NCBI GenBank assembly: GCA_030613225.1
Contig: JAUWMJ010000109.1
Coordinates: 1 to 8,273, forward strand
Source: Desulfobacterales bacterium
Lineage (GTDB): Bacteria; Desulfobacterota; Desulfobacteria; Desulfobacterales; JAUWMJ01
DNA: 8,273 nt
Reading direction: 5' to 3'
A program made the position numbers and the translations under genes. A model generated the notes under the pieces. It saw nothing but the letters and a program-made list of their open reading frames with translations. It was not told where the DNA came from and searched no databases. Of the stretch, positions 1 through 7,400 are shown piece by piece; the stretch's first letter is position 1; each line of letters starts with the position of its first letter.

Positions 1-10
1 TCGAAAGAAG

Positions 11-3000
11 ATGGGGAATTTCCCTGCAGCACAGGGACTATATAACCCTGAATATGAGCATGATGCCTGTGGTGTCGGATTTGTTGCTAATATTGATGGG
101 ACTAAAAGCCATGCCATTATCGAAAATGGTTTAAAAGTCCTTGAAAACCTGGTCCACAGAGGAGCAATCGGGGGAGACTTAAAAACCGGTGACGGCGCAG
201 GTATTCTATTTCAGCTTCCTGATGCAATGTTTCGTCGTGATTGCAAGCACCTTGGGATTAGATTGCCAAAGCCCGGGAGTTATGGGGTGGGTATGATTTT
301 CATGCCTCAATCCAGGAAATCTCGGGAAAAGTGTGTTCAAATCTTAGAAAATACCGTTAGCGCTGAGGGTTTGAGCTTTCTTGGCTGGCGCCCTGTTTCT
401 GTGGATGACAGTGTTATTGACGGGCAAGCCAAAGAAGAACAACCCGTGATTATGCAATGCCTTGTGGATGGTAACGGTTTTGATAATTCGGCGCTCGAAC
501 GCAAACTTTATGTTATTCGCAGGATAGCGGAACGCCGTGCAATAGAATTGGTAGGCGATGATGATATTTTCTATATTCCCAGCATGTCCTGCACGACCAT
601 CGTGTACAAGGGCCTTTTTACGGCCACGCAGTTGCCTGGTTTTTACAGGGACTTGAGTGATCCTTCAGTAACCAGCGCACTCGCTGTGGTCCATCAAAGG
701 TACAGTACCAATACATTTCCTTCATGGGAACTTGCTCAACCCTTTCGATACATGGCCCATAACGGGGAAATCAACACATTGCGTGGCAACTTGAATCTCA
801 TCAGATCACGGGAACCTTCTTTGAAATCAGATCTGTTCGGCCATGATATCAAGAAGATATTTCCTGTAATCGACGAAACGGGAAGTGATTCTTCATGTCT
901 TGATAACGCCCTTGAACTCCTTGTTAATGGAGGCCGCTCTCTTTCCCACTCCATGTTGATGCTTGTGCCCGAAGCATGGGGCGATAAATACCCTATCGGA
1001 CCTGACGAACGCGGATTTTTTGAATATCATGCTGGGTTGATGGAGCCATGGGACGGTCCGGCAGCCATCGCATTCTCAAATGGCATCCAGGTCGGTGCCA
1101 TGCTGGATCGCAATGGCCTGCGCCCGGCCCGTTACACTATCACAAAAAAAGGCTTTATGGTTTTTGCATCAGAAGCAGGTGTCCTTGATTTTCTTCCTGA
1201 TGAGATTGCTGAAAAAGGCGCTTTACGTCCAGGCCTGATGATTCTTGTTGACTTGAATAAAAAACGGGTACTTTTCAATGGGGAGATCAAGACATTGTGT
1301 GCCAGGCAACAACCCTATCGCAGGTGGGTTGAAGAAAACAAGATTACCCTGCGATCATTTTATTCGGATGTAGCATCCATTGAACCGGATTACGACCGTC
1401 TTTTATTCCGTCAGAGGCTCTTTGGATATAATCGGGAAGATCTAAAGACATTGATAGACCCGATGGCCTCAAACGGTCAGGAACCTGTGGGATCCATGGG
1501 GGCTGACACCCCTCTTGCAGTTTTTTCAGAAAACAGTCAGTTGCTCTATTCTTATTTTAAACAATTATTTGCACAGGTGACTAACCCGCCTATTGATCCG
1601 GTTCGTGAGGAACTGGTTATGTCATTAATGACATTTATGGGTAACCCTGGAAATATTCTCTCGGAAATTCCTCAAAACAGCCGTTTACTCAAGTTGCGGC
1701 ATCCAATCCTTGCCAATGAGGATTTACAGCGTATCAGGCATTTGAATCTGGAAAGCTTTCGGGCATTAACTTTGCCCTTAGGTTTTCCTGCGGGCGGTTC
1801 CGGAAGACAGCTGGGTATGGCCCTGCAACAGCTATGTGAACAAAGCGAAAAGGCCCTGGCTAAAGGAAATTCCATACTTATTTTAAGTGACAGGGATCTT
1901 CCTGAAAATTTTACGCCAATACCGGCGCTTCTCGGAGTATCTGCAGTTAATAAATATCTGGCCGGCAAAGGCAAGCGTACCAGTGCAGGGCTTATTTTGG
2001 AAACCGGTGAGGCAAGGGAAGTAATGCATATTGCTCTTCTTCTAGGCTATGGCGCAACGGCAGTCAACCCTTATCTAGCCTTTGAGACGATTGCGGCAAT
2101 GGCCCTGAAAGGAGAGTTGAGTAAAAAACTGATTGTCGGAGTGGCCATCGAAAACTATATCAAGGCACTTTGCAAGGGCTTGCTTAAGATCATGTCGAAA
2201 ATGGGGATCTCCACTCTTCGAAGTTATCGTAGCGCTCAGGTCTTTCAAGCCATTGGTCTTAATAGCGACCTTGTCAACAGATACTTTAAGGGAACCCCCT
2301 CGCCCATAGAGGGTATCGGTCTTGATGAGATTGCCGTCGAGGCAAACGCAAGGTATCGGGCGGCAAACGACAATGCCACAGATGCCCCGGCAATTCTTCC
2401 CAGCGGCGGGTATTACAGCCTGCGCCGGGACGGGGAAAGGCACCTTTGGACACCTGAGTCCATAACCAGTCTTCAGCAGGCAACGCGCAAGAATGACTAT
2501 GGTTTATACCGTGAGTACGCTGAGCTTATCAACAATCAGTCTGAGAGATTATCAACGCTACGCGGCATGTTCCATTTTGTCAAAACGAAACATATTCCTA
2601 TCGAAGAAGTTGAACCGGCATCCGAAATTATAAAGCGATTTATTACAGGTGCCATGTCTTTTGGCTCCATCAGTCGTGAAGCCCATGAAACCATTGCCAT
2701 CGCCATGAACCGCTTAAACGGCATGAGTAACAGCGGTGAAGGTGGTGAAGATCCGGCGAGATACAAACCCCTTCCTAATGGAGACAACCGCTCAAGTGCT
2801 GTAAAGCAGGTGGCAAGTGGCCGTTTTGGGGTGACTACGGAATACCTGGTTAATGCCAGGGAACTTCAGATCAAGGTGGCACAAGGCGCTAAACCGGGTG
2901 AAGGTGGTCAATTGCCCGGCCACAAGGTAAACGAAGAGATTGCACGTGTGCGACATTCGACACCCGGCGTCACGCTTATCTCTCCTCCTCCCCATCATGA

Positions 3001-4561
3001 TATCTATTCCATTGAAGACCTTGCACAATTGATCTTTGATCTGAAAAATGTAAACCCGGATGCCCGGATTTCAGTAAAACTTGTGTCCGAGGTTGGAGTT
3101 GGCACAATCGCTGCAGGTGTATCCAAGGCACACGCCGATATGGTTCTAATAAGCGGTTATGACGGCGGGACAGGTGCTGCACCCCTTTCATCCATGAGGC
3201 ATGCGGGCGCACCTTGGGAATTGGGCCTTTCCGAGACACATCAGACCCTTGTCCTGAACAAATTGAGAAGCCGAATCAGAGTCCAGGTGGATGGCCAGAT
3301 GAAAACAGGCCGTGACGTTATTATTGCCGCCCTTCTGGGAGCCGAAGAATATGGATTTGCTACAGCCGTCCTTGTTGTCATAGGTTGTGTATTACTAAGA
3401 AAATGCAACAGTAATATTTGCCCTGTAGGCATTGCAACCCAGGACCCTGAATTACGAAGATTATTTGCAGGTAAATCGGAGTATGTGCAAAACTTCTTTA
3501 CCATGGTGGCCCGGGAAGTGCGCGAGTATATGGCTCAACTTGGATTTTCTAAAATGGATGATTTAATAGGAAGATCCGACCTGCTTGAGATGAACAGTGC
3601 AGTAGATTTCTGGAAGACAAAGGGCCTCGATTTCTCAAATATTTTTTATCGCCCGGAAATGCCGGAAATGCCTGAAAAGAATGATAGTTCACCTCGCCGT
3701 TGTACTGAACCACAGCAGCACAATATTGAAGGGGTTATGGATAGAGAACTTATTTCTCAAGCAAAGGAGGCGCTGGAGTCCAAAAAAAAGGTTAACATTC
3801 AACTGCCCATAAGAAATGTAAATCGGACGGTTGGTGCCATGTTATCCGGGGAGATCGCCAAAAGATATGGAAATATAGGGTTGCCTGACGATACCATTAT
3901 TTGCAATTTCAAAGGCGCGGCGGGACAGAGTTTTGGCGCATTTGGTGCAAGTGGCTTAACGTTTATTCTTGAAGGTGAAGCCAATGACTATATGGGCAAG
4001 GGATTATCAGGCGCCAGGATCATTGTGAAGCCTTATTCAGGAGCCGATTTTGATCCGTCTCAGAATATCATTGCAGGTAATGTTATCCTTTATGGAGCAA
4101 CCGGGGGAGAAGTTTATATCCTTGGTAAAGTCGGAGAACGGTTTGCCATCAGAAACAGTGGAGCCTGTGCAGTGGTCGAAGGGGTCGGAGATCATGGATG
4201 TGAATACATGACAGAGGGCAGGGTTGTTGTTCTCGGAGATACAGGCATGAATTTTGCCGCAGGAATGAGCGGCGGTATCGCCTATGTTTATGATCCTGAC
4301 CGGCTTTTTGACAGGAATTGTAACCTGGAGATGGTGGACCTGGAGTTGGTCCGGGAAGAAAAAGATATTGAAGAAATAAAAGAAATGATTACCCGACATG
4401 TTAAATACACAGGCAGCAAAAAGGCAGCTGAAATACTTCTTAACTGGGATGCAAGACTGCCGTATTTTATAAAGGTCTTTCCCATGGAATACCGCAGGGT
4501 CCTTGGGAAAATGAGCAAGGAAGACGAGGCTACGGAAAGAGACGAGGTGCAGCATGGGTAA
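11..4561 (+). CDS. gltB: Glutamate synthase (NADPH) large subunit
   Basis: Large (alpha) subunit of cytoplasmic glutamate synthase. It hydrolyses glutamine and transfers the ammonia to 2-oxoglutarate, giving glutamate with electrons supplied by GltD. At 1516 residues it has the usual family length and every domain is present. The class II glutaminase domain (about 20-430) has nucleophile Cys20 in DACGVGF, HQRYSTN (228-234), HNGEIN (250-255) and NGLRPARY (368-375). A central domain follows (about 480-770, QVTNPPIDP from 522). The FMN barrel (about 830-1200) has MSFGSIS (882-888), NSGEGGED (907-914) and SGYDGGTGA (1048-1056). The [3Fe-4S] ligands are Cys1126, Cys1132 and Cys1137, spaced C-x5-C-x4-C. 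The GXGXG beta-helix domain (about 1245-1490) has GAAGQSFGAF from 1302. Cys20 must be exposed by removal of a short propeptide, as is known for the family. The ATG at 11 has no well-spaced Shine-Dalgarno in the ten bases before it and the frame is open to the window edge, so the start could lie upstream. The end overlaps gltD by 8 bases. Confidence 0.97.
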   Translation: MGNFPAAQGLYNPEYEHDACGVGFVANIDGTKSHAIIENGLKVLENLVHRGAIGGDLKTGDGAGILFQLPDAMFRRDCKHLGIRLPKPGSYGVGMIFMPQSRKSREKCVQILENTVSAEGLSFLGWRPVSVDDSVIDGQAKEEQPVIMQCLVDGNGFDNSALERKLYVIRRIAERRAIELVGDDDIFYIPSMSCTTIVYKGLFTATQLPGFYRDLSDPSVTSALAVVHQRYSTNTFPSWELAQPFRYMAHNGEINTLRGNLNLIRSREPSLKSDLFGHDIKKIFPVIDETGSDSSCLDNALELLVNGGRSLSHSMLMLVPEAWGDKYPIGPDERGFFEYHAGLMEPWDGPAAIAFSNGIQVGAMLDRNGLRPARYTITKKGFMVFASEAGVLDFLPDEIAEKGALRPGLMILVDLNKKRVLFNGEIKTLCARQQPYRRWVEENKITLRSFYSDVASIEPDYDRLLFRQRLFGYNREDLKTLIDPMASNGQEPVGSMGADTPLAVFSENSQLLYSYFKQLFAQVTNPPIDPVREELVMSLMTFMGNPGNILSEIPQNSRLLKLRHPILANEDLQRIRHLNLESFRALTLPLGFPAGGSGRQLGMALQQLCEQSEKALAKGNSILILSDRDLPENFTPIPALLGVSAVNKYLAGKGKRTSAGLILETGEAREVMHIALLLGYGATAVNPYLAFETIAAMALKGELSKKLIVGVAIENYIKALCKGLLKIMSKMGISTLRSYRSAQVFQAIGLNSDLVNRYFKGTPSPIEGIGLDEIAVEANARYRAANDNATDAPAILPSGGYYSLRRDGERHLWTPESITSLQQATRKNDYGLYREYAELINNQSERLSTLRGMFHFVKTKHIPIEEVEPASEIIKRFITGAMSFGSISREAHETIAIAMNRLNGMSNSGEGGEDPARYKPLPNGDNRSSAVKQVASGRFGVTTEYLVNARELQIKVAQGAKPGEGGQLPGHKVNEEIARVRHSTPGVTLISPPPHHDIYSIEDLAQLIFDLKNVNPDARISVKLVSEVGVGTIAAGVSKAHADMVLISGYDGGTGAAPLSSMRHAGAPWELGLSETHQTLVLNKLRSRIRVQVDGQMKTGRDVIIAALLGAEEYGFATAVLVVIGCVLLRKCNSNICPVGIATQDPELRRLFAGKSEYVQNFFTMVAREVREYMAQLGFSKMDDLIGRSDLLEMNSAVDFWKTKGLDFSNIFYRPEMPEMPEKNDSSPRRCTEPQQHNIEGVMDRELISQAKEALESKKKVNIQLPIRNVNRTVGAMLSGEIAKRYGNIGLPDDTIICNFKGAAGQSFGAFGASGLTFILEGEANDYMGKGLSGARIIVKPYSGADFDPSQNIIAGNVILYGATGGEVYILGKVGERFAIRNSGACAVVEGVGDHGCEYMTEGRVVVLGDTGMNFAAGMSGGIAYVYDPDRLFDRNCNLEMVDLELVREEKDIEEIKEMITRHVKYTGSKKAAEILLNWDARLPYFIKVFPMEYRRVLGKMSKEDEATERDEVQHG
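4544..4549 (+). promoter_or_regulatory. Ribosome binding site of gltD inside the gltB end
   Basis: GAGGTG lies 4 bases before the gltD ATG and within the last codons of gltB. The GltB C-terminal tail is unusually charged (Asp, Glu, Lys, Arg), partly because its codons also carry this purine-rich signal. The site and the 8-base overlap suggest that translation of the two subunits is coupled. Confidence 0.6.
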
Positions 4562-5984
4562 CCTGAGAAGTTTTATTGAATATAAACGCAAGGATCCCGG
4601 ATATCGTCTTAAGGAAGAAAGAGTAAAAGACTTCAAGGCCGTTGAATTGCAATTGAGCGACGAGGAGCTCAAAAGTCAAGCTGCCCGGTGCATTAATTGC
4701 GGTACGCCATTTTGCCATGCATATGGTTGCCCTGTGTCCAATGTGTGTCCCGAATTCAACGATTATGTGTACAGGGGGAACTGGCCTGAGGCATTGAATA
4801 TATTGTTATCCCAAAACAACTTTCCCGAGTTCACAGGTCGTATCTGCCCGGCTCTTTGCGAAGCCGCCTGTGTGGCGGGAATTAACGGAGAGCCCGTAAC
4901 CATCAGACAGATAGAGCTGGCAATAATCGAAAAGGGTTTTGAAAGGGGTTATATAGGTTCAGGAAGTGCTGCGATTCGGCTTGAGAATCGTGTTGCAATA
5001 ATAGGTTCAGGACCTGCCGGACTCACTGTGGCCGATTCACTTAACAAAGCAGGATACCAGGTTACCATTTACGACAATGCTAAGTATCCCGGCGGTATTC
5101 TCAGGTATGGAATTCCGGATTTTAAGCTTGAAAAATGGGTTGTAGAACGCCGGATCAAATTGATGCAGGAACAAGGCGTTGTTTTTGAGATGGGTATCTC
5201 GGTCGGCGAGGACATTTCTTACAGCTACCTGACAAAACGTTTTGATGCTATATGTCTGGCATGTGGGGCCCGGCAACCAAGGGATCTTTCCATACCCGGA
5301 CGTGAGTTAAAAGGTATTTTTTTTGCAATGGATTACCTGACTCAGCAAAACAAAAGGATTAGTGGTGAGCCGATTGTTTCTTCAGAAGAAATAACGGCTT
5401 CCGGGAAAACGGTGGTTGTTATTGGTGCCGGTGATACGGGTTCGGATTGTCTCGGCACAGCCTTACGCCAGGGTGCCAAAAAGGTTTATCAATTTGAGAT
5501 CCTGCCGAAACCGCCGGTCAACAGGTCTGTATTAACACCATGGCCTCTTTGGCCGATTCAATTGCGCCAAACTCATGCCCACGATGAGGGGGGTGAGCAG
5601 CGCTGGTCCGTGATGACAAAAAAGTTTGTCGGGGATAACAATATACTCAAAAAGCTCAGATGTGTTGAAGTGGAATGGAAGCCTAAAACAAAAGGAGGCC
5701 CCATTGTGCCCATAGAAAAGGACGGGACCGATTTCGAGGTTGAGGCTGATCTGGTTCTGCTGGCAATGGGATTTTTGGGCCCTGAAAAAAATAAGATTTT
5801 CGAAGACATGGGAGTATTATTCGATCAAAGAGGAAATGTAAAGTCAGATGAAAAGAACATGACAAATGTTGACGGTGTTTTTGTTGCCGGAGATATCACC
5901 CTGGGTCAGTCACTTGTCGTAAAGGCCATTGCCGATGGGAAAAGAGCAGCTCGGGGGATTATGATGTATTTGGACAAATCTTGA
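4554..5984 (+). CDS. gltD: Glutamate synthase (NADPH) small subunit
   Basis: Small (beta) subunit of glutamate synthase. It oxidises NADPH on FAD and sends electrons through [4Fe-4S] clusters to the FMN of GltB. At 476 residues it has the normal length. The N-terminal cysteine-rich region carries Cys46, Cys49, Cys54, Cys59 and Cys65, then Cys98, Cys102 and Cys106, in the pattern expected for two [4Fe-4S] clusters (RCINCGTPFC and RICPALCEAAC). The FAD-binding GSGPAG is at 151-156. The second Rossmann motif, GAGDTG at 291-296, fits NADPH binding. The C-terminal GVFVAGD at 441-447 is the usual flavin contact of this family. The ATG at 4554 has a good Shine-Dalgarno at 4544-4549 and overlaps the gltB stop, the classic gltBD layout. 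Related proteins (DPD N-terminal region, NfnB-like or stand-alone GltD-like subunits) share this architecture, but the adjacency to gltB settles the assignment. The stop codon lies only 5 bases before a palindromic repeat. Confidence 0.97.
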   Translation: MGNLRSFIEYKRKDPGYRLKEERVKDFKAVELQLSDEELKSQAARCINCGTPFCHAYGCPVSNVCPEFNDYVYRGNWPEALNILLSQNNFPEFTGRICPALCEAACVAGINGEPVTIRQIELAIIEKGFERGYIGSGSAAIRLENRVAIIGSGPAGLTVADSLNKAGYQVTIYDNAKYPGGILRYGIPDFKLEKWVVERRIKLMQEQGVVFEMGISVGEDISYSYLTKRFDAICLACGARQPRDLSIPGRELKGIFFAMDYLTQQNKRISGEPIVSSEEITASGKTVVVIGAGDTGSDCLGTALRQGAKKVYQFEILPKPPVNRSVLTPWPLWPIQLRQTHAHDEGGEQRWSVMTKKFVGDNNILKKLRCVEVEWKPKTKGGPIVPIEKDGTDFEVEADLVLLAMGFLGPEKNKIFEDMGVLFDQRGNVKSDEKNMTNVDGVFVAGDITLGQSLVVKAIADGKRAARGIMMYLDKS

Positions 5985-5989
5985 CGGTC

Positions 5990-6106
5990 TCGTAAAAAGT
6001 CGTATTTACCACAGAGAACACGGAGCTCACAGAGATAACCAATTAATATAATATGATTTTCTCTGTGTTCTCTGCGACCTCTGTGGTGAAAAATGACTTT
6101 TTACGA
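5990..6106. repeat. Palindromic MITE/REP-like repeat with 9-base internal units
   Basis: The ends are a perfect 12-base inverted repeat: TCGTAAAAAGTC (5990-6001) and GACTTTTTACGA (6095-6106). The arms (5990-6035 and 6060-6106) pair over most of their length, about 38 of 46 positions by hand alignment with one bulge, around an AT-rich 24-base loop (6036-6059). Each arm contains three 9-base units. On the left they are CACAGAGAA, CACGGAGCT and CACAGAGAT (6010-6036). On the complement of the right arm they are CACAGAGGT, CGCAGAGAA and CACAGAGAA. There is no coding capacity, and no obvious target-site duplication flanks it. The form suggests a dispersed non-autonomous element. As RNA it would make a long hairpin just after gltD and could end or stabilise the gltBD transcript, although there is no canonical T-tract terminator. 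The copy number in the genome cannot be seen from one window. Confidence 0.8.
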
Positions 6107-6192
6107 ATTCACCAATTCTTTTCCTTACCTGCATTCGAAATTCTGCAAAAACAGTGACCGGGTTTTCTCTGTCAATGCCGTAAAATCAATTC
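6107..6192. other. Non-coding spacer with no recognisable feature
   Basis: Stretch between the palindromic repeat and the candidate promoter. I see no open reading frame of useful length, no strong hairpin and no RNA gene signature. Together with the repeat and promoter it makes up the gap of about 290 bases between gltD and the peptidase gene. Confidence 0.6.
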
Positions 6193-6222
6193 TTGATTCA
6201 AATCACGATTTCTGGTTATAAG
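6193..6222 (+). promoter_or_regulatory. Candidate sigma-70-type promoter for the peptidase-xerD pair
   Basis: TTGATT (6193-6198, 4 of 6 to the -35 consensus) and TATAAG (6217-6222, 5 of 6 to the -10 consensus) are separated by 18 bases. Transcription would start near 6229-6230, leaving a leader of about 50 bases before the TTG start at 6279. Small dyads, TGATT-CA-AATCA (6194-6205) and AAATC-AC-GATTT (6200-6211), overlap the -35 and spacer. They could bind a regulator but are short and may be chance in AT-rich sequence. Identified by eye only. Confidence 0.4.
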
Positions 6223-6267
6223 TGTTGGTATTTTTAAATCTGCTTTATAATAAAGAACAATTCCCAC

Positions 6268-6273
6268 AGGAGA
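6268..6273 (+). promoter_or_regulatory. Ribosome binding site that sets the TTG start of the peptidase
   Basis: AGGAGA ends 5 bases before TTG at 6279, which is near-ideal spacing. No comparable site precedes the upstream in-frame GTG at 6222, so this site is the main reason for choosing the shorter protein. Confidence 0.7.
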
Positions 6274-6278
6274 TTATA

Positions 6279-7394
6279 TTGGAAAAAACAATTAAGAACA
6301 GACTTTTGCTTCTCAGAAAATCCCTGGCTGAAAAGAAATTTGATACTCTCATGGTTATTGTTGAAGAAAACCGTCGATACTTATGCGGTTTTACAGGAGA
6401 AGATACCCAGTTTGACGAATCAGCAGGGGCTCTATTTATAACCGACTCAAAACTTATTCTTGCCACAGATTCACGCTACGAGTTGCAGGCAAAAAACCAA
6501 GCGCCCCTTTTTGAAATAGCCTGTTATAAAGAGCTGGCAAAAGAACTTCCGAATATAGCAAATATGCTGGGTATAAAAAGACTCGGCTTTGAAAGCGTGC
6601 GTATGTCCTTTATGCAACACAGTAAAATTGCTGCAGAACTTGAGTCCGCAGGGATTCATGTGGAGCTTGTTCCTGCCGAAGATATTGTGGAAAATCTGCG
6701 GTTGATAAAAGATGAAACAGAAATCGATACATTAAAAAAAGCCCTTTTAATTGCTGAATCTGTTTTTAAACATATCAAAAGCACAATTAAACCCGGCATG
6801 ACTGAAAGGCAGCTCGCATGGGCGATGGAGAAAGAAATGCGTGAAGCAGGGGCCCAGTCATTATCCTTCCCCACTATTGTCGCATCAGGACCAAACAGCG
6901 CTTTCCCTCACGCCATTCCTTCAGACAGAGAGATTAAAGCAGGTGAACCGATTCTTTTTGACTGGGGTGCAAGACTTGACGGTTACTGCAGTGATATATC
7001 AAGAACTGTAATTATCGGCCCGCCTGATAAAACATTTAAAAAAGTTTTTACGACCCTACATGACGCCCAGCGAATGGCAACAGATGCTATTAAGCCCGGT
7101 ATGAGTTCAAAAGCTGTGGACAAAATCGCGCGTGATCATATTGAAAAATCCGGGTTTAAAGGAAAATTCGGCCACGGCCTGGGGCACGGCACCGGTCTTG
7201 CTGTGCATGAAGGGCCCAGGATAAGCACTTTAAAAGATATAAAGCTTGAGCAGGGAATGGTGTTTACCGTTGAACCCGGAATTTATATTCCAGGCTGGGG
7301 CGGAATCAGGCTTGAAAATATGGTTGTAGTCAGAGATAACGGCGTTGAAGTGCTTAATCAAATAGACCCTGCTGATTTTCTAATCGGGATTTGA
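6279..7394 (+). CDS. Xaa-Pro aminopeptidase/dipeptidase, M24B metallopeptidase
   Basis: Cytoplasmic peptidase of the pita-bread (M24) fold that cleaves next to proline in peptides and so helps recycle proline-containing fragments. With the TTG start it is 371 residues. An N-terminal creatinase-like domain spans about 1-135 and the catalytic domain about 140-365. The five expected metal ligands are Asp228 (FDWGA), Asp239 (CSDIS), His303 (GLGHGTG), Glu332 (VEPGIY) and Glu346 (RLENM). Substrate-binding His211 (FPHAIP) and His310 (AVHEGPR) are also present. The spacing between these residues matches the prolidases of this size class. There is no signal peptide or membrane segment. Start choice: TTG at 6279 has AGGAGA 5 bases upstream, whereas an in-frame GTG at 6222 overlaps the probable -10 box and would add 19 residues unlike the family. 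Whether it is an aminopeptidase P (pepP-like) or a prolidase (pepQ-like) cannot be decided from sequence. xerD follows after 6 bases, so the two are probably cotranscribed. Confidence 0.93.
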   Translation: MEKTIKNRLLLLRKSLAEKKFDTLMVIVEENRRYLCGFTGEDTQFDESAGALFITDSKLILATDSRYELQAKNQAPLFEIACYKELAKELPNIANMLGIKRLGFESVRMSFMQHSKIAAELESAGIHVELVPAEDIVENLRLIKDETEIDTLKKALLIAESVFKHIKSTIKPGMTERQLAWAMEKEMREAGAQSLSFPTIVASGPNSAFPHAIPSDREIKAGEPILFDWGARLDGYCSDISRTVIIGPPDKTFKKVFTTLHDAQRMATDAIKPGMSSKAVDKIARDHIEKSGFKGKFGHGLGHGTGLAVHEGPRISTLKDIKLEQGMVFTVEPGIYIPGWGGIRLENMVVVRDNGVEVLNQIDPADFLIGI

Positions 7395-7400
7395 CAGACC

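Noticed and set aside
2075..2443. Minus-strand open frame of 122 codons inside gltB
   Set aside because: It is a shadow of the central and FMN domains of GltB; the composition of the predicted protein follows from the antisense codons.
4037..4672. Minus-strand open frame of 211 codons across the gltB-gltD junction
   Set aside because: It lies opposite two strongly conserved genes, its translation resembles no family I know, and no ribosome site or promoter supports it. Other minus-strand frames under gltB, gltD and the peptidase gene were dropped for the same reason.
5990..6106. CRISPR array or riboswitch reading of the intergenic repeat
   Set aside because: The units are only 9 bases, have no spacers and are arranged as a palindrome. 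The element follows a gene rather than preceding one, and no known riboswitch core is visible.
7391..7396. Perfect TTGACA -35 box just before xerD
   Set aside because: The hexamer overlaps the peptidase stop codon and no acceptable -10 sequence lies 16-18 bases downstream, so an internal promoter is not supported.
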